Shown here: one piece after another, positions 43,321 to 51,758 of the stretch
Layout: each line of letters opens with the position of its first letter
Position numbering within the stretch: position 1 is the stretch's first letter
Assembly (NCBI RefSeq): GCF_000746025.2
Contig: NZ_CP045798.1
Coordinates: 1,040,501-1,104,500 of the forward strand
Length of the DNA stretch: 64,000 nt
DNA from: Thermanaerosceptrum fracticalcis
Lineage (GTDB): Bacteria; Bacillota; Peptococcia; DRI-13
Direction of reading: 5' to 3'
Notes under the pieces: model-generated
What the model saw: only the letters and a program-made list of their open reading frames with translations
Databases searched by the model: none
What the model was told of the DNA's origin: nothing
Made by a program: the position numbers and the translations under genes

Positions 43321-44277
43321 TTAGTAACCAGTCTCATCGATATCGGTAATCTTACCCTGCCGTCTACGGTTGGAGCAGGTGAGGTTACCGGACCAGAGAA
43401 TTTCCTGCTTAATACCGATATAAGTATCGGCAGGACGTACAGGCGTGGCCTTGAAGTTAGCAATCGGACTGTAACGCAGTTTCAGGTACTTAGTGTTTAG
43501 GAAAAACATAGTACCGGCAGTGCAGTCCTTATCTGCAACGATGGGTACACCCATAAACTCAAGGACCTGGAATCCCAGATCGGCTAGCATCTTACTGTTG
43601 GTAGAGAGCTGCAGTTTTCCTTCTGCCATCTCCGCATATCTGTTCCATATCTTGTCCGTAGTAATAATAAGATCAGGCTTATCCGGCCCGTCGGAAGAGG
43701 AGAGGAACATCCTTCTCATCATGCGGGTATTTAGAGGTCTCGCTTGTCCGGAGTTGGAATCAACCTGGGCCACCCAGCCGGCGAAGTCGACGGGCGAAAT
43801 ATTCCCGTAAGTTCCGCTTGCGGCCACGCAGGCGCCCAGACCGGTGATATCTTTGCCGCTGTTTCCTGTACCATCACCATACAACTGGGTAGAGAATTTC
43901 TTCATCAGTGTTTCTTCGGCAACCTGGTACTTGGCATCCAGGAGATCCAGGACCTTCACATCTGAGCCATGGTTTTGCACTTCTTCGGGGAAGCTCAGGG
44001 TGATAGGTGCAACCAGGTGCTTCACGGCAAATTCGGCTGCAGTAATAGGTGTGGACTGGTCGTAGTTGGTGGTGTCATAAGCTCCGTAGGAACCAACATT
44101 ATTTAGTTCCCCATACATCAGGGGTTCCACGATAGAATGGCCCTCAAAGGGGCTATAGCCCTTATCTCTTTTCTTTAAGAGCACCAAAAGGGGGTGAGAG
44201 TTGAAAAAGTTATCGACTAACTTTGGAACATGTTTCTTCCTGGTAAGTGCCGTAATGGCATTGTAGTTAAGAGCCAT
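43321..44277 (-). CDS. Phage major capsid protein
   Basis: A 318-aa protein between a scaffold-like protein and head-completion genes, the expected place and size. The start is NAITALTRKKHVPKLVDNFF; about residues 85-130 carry PITLSFPEEVQNHGSDVKVL with the long spine-like helix (LLDAKYQVAEETLMKKFSTQ); a beta-rich P/A-domain follows, including PDLIITTDKIW and YIGIKQEILWSG. This fits an HK97-fold capsid. AAAAGGAGGATAGATAAACC lies upstream of the ATG. Confidence 0.85.
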   Translation of the reverse strand: MALNYNAITALTRKKHVPKLVDNFFNSHPLLVLLKKRDKGYSPFEGHSIVEPLMYGELNNVGSYGAYDTTNYDQSTPITAAEFAVKHLVAPITLSFPEEVQNHGSDVKVLDLLDAKYQVAEETLMKKFSTQLYGDGTGNSGKDITGLGACVAASGTYGNISPVDFAGWVAQVDSNSGQARPLNTRMMRRMFLSSSDGPDKPDLIITTDKIWNRYAEMAEGKLQLSTNSKMLADLGFQVLEFMGVPIVADKDCTAGTMFFLNTKYLKLRYSPIANFKATPVRPADTYIGIKQEILWSGNLTCSNRRRQGKITDIDETGY

Positions 44278-44295
44278 GGTTTATCTATCCTCCTT

Positions 44296-45087
44296 TTAAT
44301 CATCCGTATAAAGCGAAAGCCCCAGGCTCGTCAACACCTCCTGGTTAGACATCTTTTTGTAGTCTACAGGAACTGCACTGGGGGCTTTAGGCCCTAAAGT
44401 GGCCGCGTTCTTACGCTGATTTTGTTTATTGATTACCTTTTTCTGTGCGTTCAGAGCCGCCTGCTGGGCCAGTTTTTCGGCATTTTCCCCTTTCCACATG
44501 AGATAAGCCTTTTGCTTTTCGGCAAAAGTCTCGAAAGGAATACCGTTATCCTCTGCCCAGTCCTGAATGTCAGCCTCATGCTGGTTAAACATAGCATCTT
44601 TGGCCAGTTTTTGCATAACAGTGTACTCTGCACGCAGGTCCACCTGCGGCTGCTGGAATACCGGCCCGTTGTCAGGATACTGCTCAATGAGCGCATTAAT
44701 TTGAGCCGCCAGGTCTGGCCTCTGGGAGATGTAGTCATACAGAGGGATTGCAGACTGCTTATACTGGGCCAGTTCCTGGGTTGCCTTCGTAAACTTTCGC
44801 TCCAGCCGCTGGTAATTTTTTTGTACCTCCGCTAGTTGGGCCTTGAGGGATTCAGGCGTTTCCGGCTGATCTGCCGTGTCAGGGTTGTTTGGATCAACAT
44901 TAGAGTTATCACCCTCAGGACCATCCGGATTGTCTCCGGGAGAAACATCGAGACTATCGTCCGAGTCATCGTCAATAAACAAAGGGTCATTACCTGGTTC
45001 TGTGTCCGCCGGTTCGGGGAGTGTATCGGCAAACATTTGAAGGTTCATCTTGAAGGGAAATACCGTTTTTTCCATGATTTTTTCCAT
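44296..45087 (-). CDS. Phage scaffold-like protein
   Basis: About 263 aa from ATG 45087 (AAGGAGGAAAAGAGAA upstream). An acidic, disordered N-terminal part (DDDSDDSLDVSPGDNPDGPE) leads into a long coiled coil (LKAQLAEVQKNYQRLERKFT). Then come a helical region (LAAQINALIEQYPDNGP...) and a C-terminal segment (KMSNQEVLTSLGLSLYTDD) that could bind capsid. Composition and the place just before the capsid gene are typical of scaffolding proteins. Confidence 0.8.
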   Translation of the reverse strand: MEKIMEKTVFPFKMNLQMFADTLPEPADTEPGNDPLFIDDDSDDSLDVSPGDNPDGPEGDNSNVDPNNPDTADQPETPESLKAQLAEVQKNYQRLERKFTKATQELAQYKQSAIPLYDYISQRPDLAAQINALIEQYPDNGPVFQQPQVDLRAEYTVMQKLAKDAMFNQHEADIQDWAEDNGIPFETFAEKQKAYLMWKGENAEKLAQQAALNAQKKVINKQNQRKNAATLGPKAPSAVPVDYKKMSNQEVLTSLGLSLYTDD

Positions 45088-45212
45088 TTCTCTTTTCCTC
45101 CTTGACTGTACCCAGATAGGGGGCTGTCTTTGCACTTGGCAAGCTTGGCCTTTTACTATCTAAGCCTTGATCATAATTTTTTGCGCACTAAATGAGAATA
45201 AAAAAAGGCGGT

Positions 45213-46967
45213 TTAGACTTGTAAACCACCATCTATCCCAGGTTGATTCATCAATTGTTGTTGCATCAGCATTTCCTGCTGTTGTTGCATGGTCTGCTGG
45301 TTTTTGAGTTCTTCAATTTCCCTGATAAGCTCTGATGCTTTGGGATAATCGAGGGCATCCAACAACGCCTTACGCGTAATTACAGGCAGACCATCCTCTG
45401 CCGGCGTTTCCATTAGTTTAAGAGATACCTGTGCCCTAGCTGATCTGTCCGCCGGCAGCGCATTCTCCGCCTGCACCACTATATCGTGCAGCTCATCTAT
45501 GTCTGAAAGCACCAGGTCAACGCCGTTCTGCTCCATCCAGGCGCGTTTTTCTTCTTCCGTTGCCTCCTGGAGTTCGGCAGGGTATTCATCGATGATGCGA
45601 TATACACCTTCGCCGGCAATCTTGATCTCCCGGTAAGGCCCGAAATTCTCTTTAATGAGGGCCAAAGTCTCCTGAGCTACTTCTGCCGCTGTTTCTGCCA
45701 GGAGCTTGAGCCTCATTTTAATGGTGCTGGTGGAAGCATCCTGTAGGGCTGCCACTGTGGAATAAGTCTGTATATTAAATTCCGGCTTACCCTGAGCTAC
45801 TGAGAAGATTCCGGTGACGATTGAGATACGCTCCTCGATTTCCTTCCGGTAAGCAAATATCTCTTGTCCTAGTAAAGTGGGCTCATCCCACTTCATGGCT
45901 TTGTCAATGTCACCGCTTACCATGTATACTTCACCGGCAGCGTCCGTTATCATATTGCGAGTTAAACCCGTTGCACTGCTTACTATCCTTTGCCGCTTGA
46001 CGGTCATTCGGATGTTCCGGTAAATCTGCTCATCAATGGCATCGGCCAAGTCCTGCAACGGCTCTGCCATCTCTACGATAGAAGGAGGATACATATTTCC
46101 CGTTTCATCCGTAGGCCAATATGGCTTAAGAGGCAACCTATCAACAGGTTTATCAGCCAGTACAGTGTTTCCTGCTACCACAATCATGCGCCAGTTGGGG
46201 TACTTACGCCGCTTTACTTTTGCTAGAACCTGCACGACTCCTTGCTCTGTTTCCTGCTCAACCGGCTCTTCTGCTGTTTCCATAGAATAATCCCTGATAT
46301 ATGCCTCGTAGACATCACAGGTCTGCCCTGGTGTGGATGCTTTTTGCTCATCAGGCCTATTATCGTTCTTCGTATCTTCCTTATCACTGCCAATGACCTT
46401 TTTACCGTAGAATGCTTCAATTTCTTCCACAGAAACGTCCGGTATATGCTGTATAATCCAGCGGGCGTTACCCGGTTCCGTAGCCTTGGGGTCTACCTTT
46501 ACATTTTCAGAGGGTATTACATCATAGACCACAATCCCCTGGCCATTGAAAGCATCGGGATCTAGTCTTGGTTTTATCCAGGCGATGCCGCATACTTCCG
46601 CTTCATGGGCAAGTTCCCGGGCTTTTTTCTCCCATTTGGCCATACGTAAAGCCCACTGCAGGACATTGTTTTTTACTTCTGCTGCAATATCATCATTTCT
46701 TTCCTGTCCTTTCACCTCCGGCACAGGCAACTGCTGGGAGATATAGGCTTTCACCGTCTCTACCTTACTCCTTAAGTAGTTAGTAGAGTATAACGGCCTC
46801 TGGCTCCACTGATTATTGATATACCACTCGTTTCTGAGCTTCCTGCGGTATCTTTGCCAGCGTTGGTACTTAGGAGCCATGGCCTTATTAGTAGTAGCCA
46901 CAAGCTCATGTATTAGCCCCGCCGGGTTGTCTTTCAGTTTGTCGGTAAGGCTTTTTATCTCCTCCAA
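45213..46967 (-). CDS. Phage portal protein
   Basis: A 584-aa protein between terminase and scaffold. It includes the portal-like start (HELVATTNKAMAPKYQRWQR) and YDVIPSENVKVDPKATEPGN. A wing region with repeated aromatic strands follows, then the stretch EMAEPLQDLADAIDEQIYRN typical of large portal proteins. The stem/crown helices precede a Gln/Met-rich end (NQQTMQQQQEMLMQQQLMNQ). It forms the DNA entry ring at one capsid vertex. Its length is closer to podovirus-type portals than to the 400-500 aa portals of many siphoviruses. Confidence 0.87.
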   Translation of the reverse strand: MEEIKSLTDKLKDNPAGLIHELVATTNKAMAPKYQRWQRYRRKLRNEWYINNQWSQRPLYSTNYLRSKVETVKAYISQQLPVPEVKGQERNDDIAAEVKNNVLQWALRMAKWEKKARELAHEAEVCGIAWIKPRLDPDAFNGQGIVVYDVIPSENVKVDPKATEPGNARWIIQHIPDVSVEEIEAFYGKKVIGSDKEDTKNDNRPDEQKASTPGQTCDVYEAYIRDYSMETAEEPVEQETEQGVVQVLAKVKRRKYPNWRMIVVAGNTVLADKPVDRLPLKPYWPTDETGNMYPPSIVEMAEPLQDLADAIDEQIYRNIRMTVKRQRIVSSATGLTRNMITDAAGEVYMVSGDIDKAMKWDEPTLLGQEIFAYRKEIEERISIVTGIFSVAQGKPEFNIQTYSTVAALQDASTSTIKMRLKLLAETAAEVAQETLALIKENFGPYREIKIAGEGVYRIIDEYPAELQEATEEEKRAWMEQNGVDLVLSDIDELHDIVVQAENALPADRSARAQVSLKLMETPAEDGLPVITRKALLDALDYPKASELIREIEELKNQQTMQQQQEMLMQQQLMNQPGIDGGLQV

Positions 46968-46978
46968 GGGGTATCACC

Positions 46979-47191
46979 TCACTCCTCATCCTCATCCACA
47001 TGCATGTTGTATCTATTTGCCCACTGCTTTTCTTCCTCATAATCATCCACAAGCTTTTTCTGTTCTTGCTTCTGCGGTATTGCCACCACAGGCAGATTCT
47101 GCTTTAACCTGTCGGTGAAGTACATACCGGCTATAAAAGAAACAAAGGCCACAAAAGCCCCTGTCAGGAATATCAATATCGTTCCAGCCAT
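46979..47191 (-). CDS. Small phage membrane protein
   Basis: 70 aa: one N-terminal membrane helix (ILIFLTGAFVAFVSFIAGMYF) and a charged cytoplasmic tail rich in Gln, Lys, Asp and Glu. It overlaps the terminase gene end by 19 nt and sits directly before the portal. Role unknown. Confidence 0.7.
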   Translation of the reverse strand: MAGTILIFLTGAFVAFVSFIAGMYFTDRLKQNLPVVAIPQKQEQKKLVDDYEEEKQWANRYNMHVDEDEE

Positions 47192-48570
47192 GATTCCTCT
47201 TCCTCTCTTTCTCTCTCCTTTTGGAGTAAATTAATAAGATTCTGTACTGTACCTGGTTGAGCTGGCTTGGTTCTTGCATCAGGTGCGATAAATGAAGCTG
47301 CTTTAACGCTGGGCCTGCTCATGAGAGCATAACGGCAGCTTTCAGCGGCGTGGTCCTCGCATTTATCATCAACATCCTCTACCCTATGCTCGTCATGTAC
47401 GAGATCAGGGAGGGTCCTGGTTAGGTTTTGACAAACATCGAATATCTGCCACCAGGGTTTTCCATCCGGTGCATCGGCAAGATATTCATGCATCCTCTGC
47501 CAGCCGTTTAACCGGTCATCATCGGCTTTTGTTAGCATCACTCCATTGTTAATAAAGGTCTCAGCTATTGACTCACCCTGTAACCCGTCATTTCCTCTCT
47601 TGGCCCAAATATCGGGCGAAGCAACGGTATAAGCGATATTCTCACCTTCACTCAATTCCAGGGTCTTCTTCGCAACGTCAGAGGCCTTGGTCTGGGTAAT
47701 GTAAAGTTCACGGTAGGTGTATACTCTTCCCTCAGGATCCACAGCATGCCAGTAAACAGCACAGGGGTCATTGTATCCCCAGTCCATACTCCTGAACCTT
47801 TTCCATCCCTGGGGAATGGGGAAAGGTTTAATAATATGCTTGTCCCGGCGCCATTCGCTAAAATACTGGCCAGCGAATACGTCCCAATCCCCTTCTAAGT
47901 AGGCTCTGCGTAAATCATCAGGCAAGGACTCAAGGTCCTGGACATATTCCGGGTTTATCTCCATCAGTATTTTATTGTCATACACCCTAGCCGGGATAAA
48001 AGAGTAATCATCTGGGTTATCTTTTGGTCCGTATTCACGGGTAATAAACAGCCTCTTGAACCATCCATGCCCTGGCCCCCCGGGGTTAGCAGTATAATAC
48101 ATCCGTGGGGAAAACCCCATGGCTTTTAATTCCGCTTTTGTAGTACGGTTACAAGTTCGCATCCACCTGGCTTGGTATTCAGTAAAATTAGTGGCCTCTT
48201 CAAGCCCAATTACGTCGTACTCATGCCCCTGGTATTGAAAAACGTCTTTCTCCAGCTTTAGGTAGCCTAAAACAAGCCTACTTCTGTTGGGGAACACAAA
48301 TTCATGGGTTTTATCCCGGTACTTGGCTATTCCTTTCAATTCTTCCATCAATGGTAGTACATGGTTAGAGTAGAGTTCGGGATATGTCCGGCGTAACAGT
48401 AAAATATCAATTCCCGGATATTTAAGGCACATCAAAACAAATTTTCGCCTCATGGCCCAGGACTTGCCACCGCCTCGGGCCCCTCCGTATCCTATGTGCC
48501 TGTGCGTATCAAGGAAAAATTCCTCCTGCCTTGGCTGCGGTTTTCCTTTTAGCTTTACTACTGCGCCCAT
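47173..48570 (-). CDS. terL: Phage terminase large subunit
   Basis: A 465-aa protein of normal TerL length. ATPase motifs are GGARGGGKSWAMRR (Walker A, about residues 33-46) and IDILLLRRTYPEL, with YDVIGLEEATNF as Walker B. The nuclease domain (about 255-440) starts with RSMDWGYNDPCAVYWHAVDP, whose Asp is the first metal ligand, and has a later acidic cluster (VEDVDDKCEDHAAESCRYAL). It powers DNA packaging and cuts the concatemer. It overlaps the small-subunit gene by 13 nt. Confidence 0.95.
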   Translation of the reverse strand: MGAVVKLKGKPQPRQEEFFLDTHRHIGYGGARGGGKSWAMRRKFVLMCLKYPGIDILLLRRTYPELYSNHVLPLMEELKGIAKYRDKTHEFVFPNRSRLVLGYLKLEKDVFQYQGHEYDVIGLEEATNFTEYQARWMRTCNRTTKAELKAMGFSPRMYYTANPGGPGHGWFKRLFITREYGPKDNPDDYSFIPARVYDNKILMEINPEYVQDLESLPDDLRRAYLEGDWDVFAGQYFSEWRRDKHIIKPFPIPQGWKRFRSMDWGYNDPCAVYWHAVDPEGRVYTYRELYITQTKASDVAKKTLELSEGENIAYTVASPDIWAKRGNDGLQGESIAETFINNGVMLTKADDDRLNGWQRMHEYLADAPDGKPWWQIFDVCQNLTRTLPDLVHDEHRVEDVDDKCEDHAAESCRYALMSRPSVKAASFIAPDARTKPAQPGTVQNLINLLQKEREREEEESWLERY

Positions 48571-49067
48571 TTGTCCAAATCACCATCTAACTCTACCTTG
48601 AGGGTTCCACCAAGGTTGTTAGTAGGCTCACCATTGGCCAGGGCCTGTTTATCGTAAAGGGTACCAAAATAAGTAGAAATGTGACTCAGCGGAATACTGG
48701 TCACACTGGAAATGGCTTTAATAAGTTCGATGATGTCCTTCCCATTAGTCTCCTCGTTCTTCTCAAGAAGTTCCACTAATTTATCAATAGTCTGCTGGAA
48801 GTTCTCAAGAGTCACCGTGGCCAGCCTTATTTTTTGCCTACCCAGAAACATCGCGGCTTTTATGTCTTCCCAGGCCTCATTGATAAATTCCCTTCTTTTT
48901 TGCTCTCGCAAATCCTCGATTTCATCTGCGTTTTCCTGTGAGTACTTATCTACAGTTGCCCAGGAGATACCCAGTTCCCTGGCCACTGCGTTCTTTGCCT
49001 TACCAGTGGCAAGCAGGGCTTTGATTTTCTCTATCGTTTTGTCATCTACTTTATTCTTAGAGCCCAT
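48558..49067 (-). CDS. terS: Phage terminase small subunit
   Basis: A 169-aa protein with an N-terminal helix-turn-helix (KIKALLATGKAKNAVARELG, SWATVDKYSQENADE) for recognising the packaging site. A coiled-coil oligomerisation region (LATVTLENFQQTIDKLVELL) and a C-terminal part that would contact the large subunit follow. It immediately precedes terL. Confidence 0.85.
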   Translation of the reverse strand: MGSKNKVDDKTIEKIKALLATGKAKNAVARELGISWATVDKYSQENADEIEDLREQKRREFINEAWEDIKAAMFLGRQKIRLATVTLENFQQTIDKLVELLEKNEETNGKDIIELIKAISSVTSIPLSHISTYFGTLYDKQALANGEPTNNLGGTLKVELDGDLDKWAQ

Positions 49068-49073
49068 ACCTAC

Positions 49074-49313
49074 TCACCTCAAGCTTAGCGTAATTCCCTT
49101 TTCTCTCGACCGGCTAATCAAATCAGCGACACTCGCCGGCCGTACAGCTATAATCTCTTTCACACCGCATAGAATCCTCCTGGCACGGTCCCGTGCATGG
49201 ACACAATCTCTTGCAGCGATAACCCTTACTGCATCAGGGGCCTTTTTTCTGCCTCTTTTGTTGTTGTGTCCAAGTAATACGGTCACCTCGAACAGTTTGC
49301 ATCGATATTTCAT
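49074..49313 (-). CDS. Small basic phage protein upstream of terminase
   Basis: 79 aa, basic, beta-alpha type (MKYRCKLFEVTVLLGHNNKR, DAVRVIAARDCVHARDRARR). GTGAGGTAA precedes the ATG. It lies 6 nt before terS and just after the terminator and repeat block, so it opens the late operon. No family is recognised. Confidence 0.65.
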   Translation of the reverse strand: MKYRCKLFEVTVLLGHNNKRGRKKAPDAVRVIAARDCVHARDRARRILCGVKEIIAVRPASVADLISRSREKGITLSLR

Positions 49314-49331
49314 TTACCTCACTTCCCTAAA

Positions 49332-49362
49332 ATATAAAAGGCACCTGCTTCTGCAAGTGCCT
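49332..49362 (-). terminator. Intrinsic terminator between middle and late phage genes
   Basis: AGGCACTTGC/GCAGGTGCCT stem (49353-49362 with 49339-49348, one G-T pair), 4-nt loop, followed on the minus strand by TTTTATATTTTAG. It lies upstream of the terminase operon, so late transcription needs readthrough or a promoter between here and 49313. Confidence 0.75.
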
Positions 49363-49403
49363 ATACTTCTTATACTCAATATACTACAAATCAGAGAAAA
49401 AAC

Positions 49404-49436
49404 TCGGCGGAAATTCGGCGAAAATTCGGCATTTGC
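49404..49436. repeat. Three 11-bp direct repeats upstream of terS (possible packaging site)
   Basis: TCGGCGGAAAT (49404-49414), TCGGCGAAAAT (49415-49425) and the partial TCGGCATTTGC (49426-49436) are in tandem, about 335 bp upstream of terS. Repeats of this kind near terS can be TerS-binding sites (pac or cos), or late-promoter activator sites. Confidence 0.5.
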
Positions 49437-49528
49437 TACTTGTTTTTTTCAGGGTACATTCTGGTAACCATACCTGCTAAAGATGTCCCAGGATATCGTT
49501 TAAGACAACTGTTTCTTTGGAATGTGCA

Positions 49529-49708
49529 TTAAACTTTCTCTATACAACTAAATAACCAAGCACATGCCCATGAACCTTTCTTACCATCAATAGTTAATTT
49601 ACAGCAATACGGAGCATGTGTGCTTACTTCCTCAACTATACCTATTTTGCCAATATAGCTTCTATCCATAGCATCGGTTATTATCACTTTGTCACCAACT
49701 TGATACAT
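49529..49708 (-). CDS. Small KOW-like phage protein
   Basis: 59 aa from ATG 49708 (AAAGGAGTGGTTTG upstream). The chain MYQVGDKVIITDAMDRSYIG, then GKIGIVEEV, looks like a small SH3/KOW-type beta barrel with several Cys (YCCKL, CAWLFSC). Likely regulatory or structural; no function assigned. Confidence 0.7.
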   Translation of the reverse strand: MYQVGDKVIITDAMDRSYIGKIGIVEEVSTHAPYCCKLTIDGKKGSWACAWLFSCIEKV

Positions 49709-49757
49709 CAAACCACTCCTTTAACTAATTCACATAATCGTTGTATTGTGCAGTTAC

Positions 49758-50147
49758 TTAAAAGAAACACAATTGTCTAAATACCTTCTTTGGTTTCGGA
49801 TTTTCCACAGGCTCTAAACTTTGGCATCTAATATCTCTAAAACCGTATGGGCTTGTTTGTTCAAGCAGTGTATGCTCATCGATATATATATAAGCCTGAT
49901 ACCAACCCTCCCAATCTTGCAAATATTCCCTAAATAGCAAATGCTTAATACCTTTATCATCTAAAAGTCCAGCATATTCAAGATAATAACCCTCCTGCAT
50001 TGTTACAGCGGTTCTTTCATTTTCACCTATTCTGTCAAATACCATACCTGGTCTAAGCACTTTACCTCCCAAGCTGATTGGCTCCTGACTTATAACCTCA
50101 TCTTCAGGTTTTATAAACAAGCTTCTCCACTTTAAAGCCAATTGCAT
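49758..50147 (-). CDS. Hypothetical phage protein
   Basis: About 129 aa; the in-frame ATG 50147 sits at a normal distance from AGGTG, while a GTG at 50159 overlaps that ribosome site. The middle is beta-rich (VLRPGMVFDRIGENERTAVT, EGYYLEYAGLLDDKGIKHLL) and hints at a small barrel. Not recognised; part of the middle-gene operon. Confidence 0.65.
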   Translation of the reverse strand: MQLALKWRSLFIKPEDEVISQEPISLGGKVLRPGMVFDRIGENERTAVTMQEGYYLEYAGLLDDKGIKHLLFREYLQDWEGWYQAYIYIDEHTLLEQTSPYGFRDIRCQSLEPVENPKPKKVFRQLCFF

Positions 50148-50183
50148 CCATCTAATCACCTGCCTTGCTACGTTAAATTAACA

Positions 50184-50471
50184 TCATAGGTACTGCATTT
50201 CCATGATTGGCTTAGCACCTCTCATAGGTTTTTCCGAAAAGTATAAAATGGACCACCCTTTAAATCGGGGAATAATTTTGTAATAACCTTTGCGTGCCAC
50301 TCTATATTCTTCAGGTACTTCCATATCACATTCTGTTTTTAAGAAATCAACCGCAACCCTTTTAAACTGTTCCATATCGTGGTGTCCTTCAATATAGCAT
50401 CCCAATATTTCATCTTCAGTTCGCAGAACGCACATTTTTCTGTACATTTCATCATTAGTCACATTGCTCAC
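50184..50471 (-). CDS. Hypothetical phage protein
   Basis: Up to 95 aa (GTG 50471, or GTG 50462 at better distance from AAGGAGTGAGCA). The chain is helical at first (GHHDMEQFKRVAVDFLKTEC) and beta-rich at the end (RKGYYKIIPRFKGWSILYFS). No family is recognised. Confidence 0.65.
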   Translation of the reverse strand: MSNVTNDEMYRKMCVLRTEDEILGCYIEGHHDMEQFKRVAVDFLKTECDMEVPEEYRVARKGYYKIIPRFKGWSILYFSEKPMRGAKPIMEMQYL

Positions 50472-50529
50472 TCCTTGTTTTTGCTATATCACAGTTATGT
50501 ATGTCACACTTTTTCACAAACATTCCCTC

Positions 50530-51057
50530 CTATGCCCGGATTCGCAGAAACTCATAGAACGTCAGCAGTATCTTTTCCCTCTTCCTTCTGACTGTGGCTT
50601 CATCACAATTGAGAGCAATACCTACTTGGATATTACTCCGCCCGTAGGCGTAACACTGCTCGAATATTTTTCTCTCAAAATCATCCAGGTGGTTTTCCGC
50701 AATATAATCTATCCAGTCATTTGAAAACCTTATCTTAAAAATTCGTTGGGATAATTGTGCCTGCTTTTGTCTCAGTTCTTTAATACGTTGAATTAAGGAT
50801 ATTTGTGTCATTTCATATAACTGCAATGTTCTTTCAACTGGAGTAAATTCACATGAACCTCCACCAGCTACACCTAGCGTAAAAGATAGTTGAGTCGGGG
50901 AAGGAATAAGGTCCTCTTTTTCGGCTAAGATTGTCCGGCATCTTTTTATTTCTTTTTCTACAAGTTCGAGCCCACGCTCTAAGCCCCAGAGTTTTTGCTT
51001 ACTCTTCCAGTATTCTCGAAGTGTCCGTTCAAGTTTTTCCTTAGCCTCTTGATTCAC
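50530..51057 (-). CDS. Phage late transcriptional activator (ArpU/RinA-like, sigma-70 region-4-type HTH)
   Basis: 175 aa, GTG start after AAGGAGAA. The N-terminal two thirds are coiled coil (LERGLELVEKEIKRCRTILA). The C-terminus (about 130-175) has a helix-turn-helix like sigma factor region 4 (LDDFERKIFEQCYAYGRSNI, ALNCDEATVRRKREKILLTF). This layout and the place at the end of the middle genes, upstream of the terminase operon, match phage late-gene activators of the RinA/ArpU type. Confidence 0.8.
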   Translation of the reverse strand: MNQEAKEKLERTLREYWKSKQKLWGLERGLELVEKEIKRCRTILAEKEDLIPSPTQLSFTLGVAGGGSCEFTPVERTLQLYEMTQISLIQRIKELRQKQAQLSQRIFKIRFSNDWIDYIAENHLDDFERKIFEQCYAYGRSNIQVGIALNCDEATVRRKREKILLTFYEFLRIRA

Positions 51058-51078
51058 TTCTCCTTCCCCCTCTCCTTT

Positions 51079-51237
51079 CTAAATCACAATAATCTCACAG
51101 TGCATGTACCGCCATATCTCATCTATCCTGTTATAGCCTTCGCCAGTGGCTATATTGATCTGGCATATGGGGGTCTTAAATTGCTCCTCCGTGTACTCTA
51201 TATCCCGCCGGCGGATGTTGTACTCAATCGCATTCAT
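51079..51237 (-). CDS. Small phage protein, 52 aa
   Basis: ATG 51237 follows GGAGGTATAAGC. The 52-residue chain MNAIEYNIRRRDIEYTEEQF, then a beta-type end (TPICQINIA...YMHCEIIVI), ends in TAG. It is tightly packed between the late activator and another small gene. Function unknown. Confidence 0.7.
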   Translation of the reverse strand: MNAIEYNIRRRDIEYTEEQFKTPICQINIATGEGYNRIDEIWRYMHCEIIVI

Positions 51238-51250
51238 GCTTATACCTCCG

Positions 51251-51379
51251 CTATTTCAGTCCCGGGTAACGTATATTAACCAGTCGCCTCATGGCTTCTT
51301 TCTGCCTTTGTGTCCTGGCGGCAATCTTCACTATAGCTACAAGGACTATCGCCGCCACCATTATACCGATGTAGAACAT
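51251..51379 (-). CDS. Small phage membrane protein, 42 aa
   Basis: ATG 51379 after GGAGTGAAAC. MFYIGIMVAAIVLVAIVKIA is one membrane helix, followed by a basic amphipathic tail (RTQRQKEAMRRLVNIRY). It is a new call for a frame too short for usual gene finders, supported by spacing of 13 nt to its downstream neighbour and 18 nt from its upstream one. Confidence 0.7.
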   Translation of the reverse strand: MFYIGIMVAAIVLVAIVKIAARTQRQKEAMRRLVNIRYPGLK

Positions 51380-51397
51380 GTTTCACTCCTCCACTTC

Positions 51398-51751
51398 TCA
51401 ACCAGTCGCCTTTATTTCAAAATATTTTAAAACCATATTGCCTACATCACGAAAAATTTTGTATATTTCATATTTCCCGCAAGAATTTAAAAATCTATTT
51501 GTCAATTCATCAGCTTCATAATCAGTAAAATAATTGTCTAATAAAACTGTTACTGCTCCTTTTATTTTTTCTCTCCCATACTCACGATAAATCTTTTCGT
51601 ACCGCTCACTTAAAATAGCAATTCTGTTTTTAAGTTCACAATCAATCTTTTCATCTTCAAATGTCTCAAAAAGTTCTTCAATTTCCCAAAGCAATCTATC
51701 CCCAAAGAGAGTACTTTCAAGATCATCGCTTTTAAACTTTTTAGCAGCCAT
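51398..51751 (-). CDS. Hypothetical phage protein, acidic helical
   Basis: 117 aa, mostly helical and charged (MAAKKFKSDDLESTLFGDRL, EIEELFETFEDEKIDCELKN, ...). AGGAGTGAGAGTTGA precedes the ATG. It lies 7 nt downstream of the DUF1064 pseudogene. No family is recognised. Confidence 0.7.
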   Translation of the reverse strand: MAAKKFKSDDLESTLFGDRLLWEIEELFETFEDEKIDCELKNRIAILSERYEKIYREYGREKIKGAVTVLLDNYFTDYEADELTNRFLNSCGKYEIYKIFRDVGNMVLKYFEIKATG

Positions 51752-51758
51752 TCAACTC

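Noticed and set aside
48712-49467. 251-codon plus-strand open frame
   Set aside because: It lies antisense to terS, a small phage gene and the repeat/terminator block, with Ser-rich composition typical of a shadow frame and no ribosome site.
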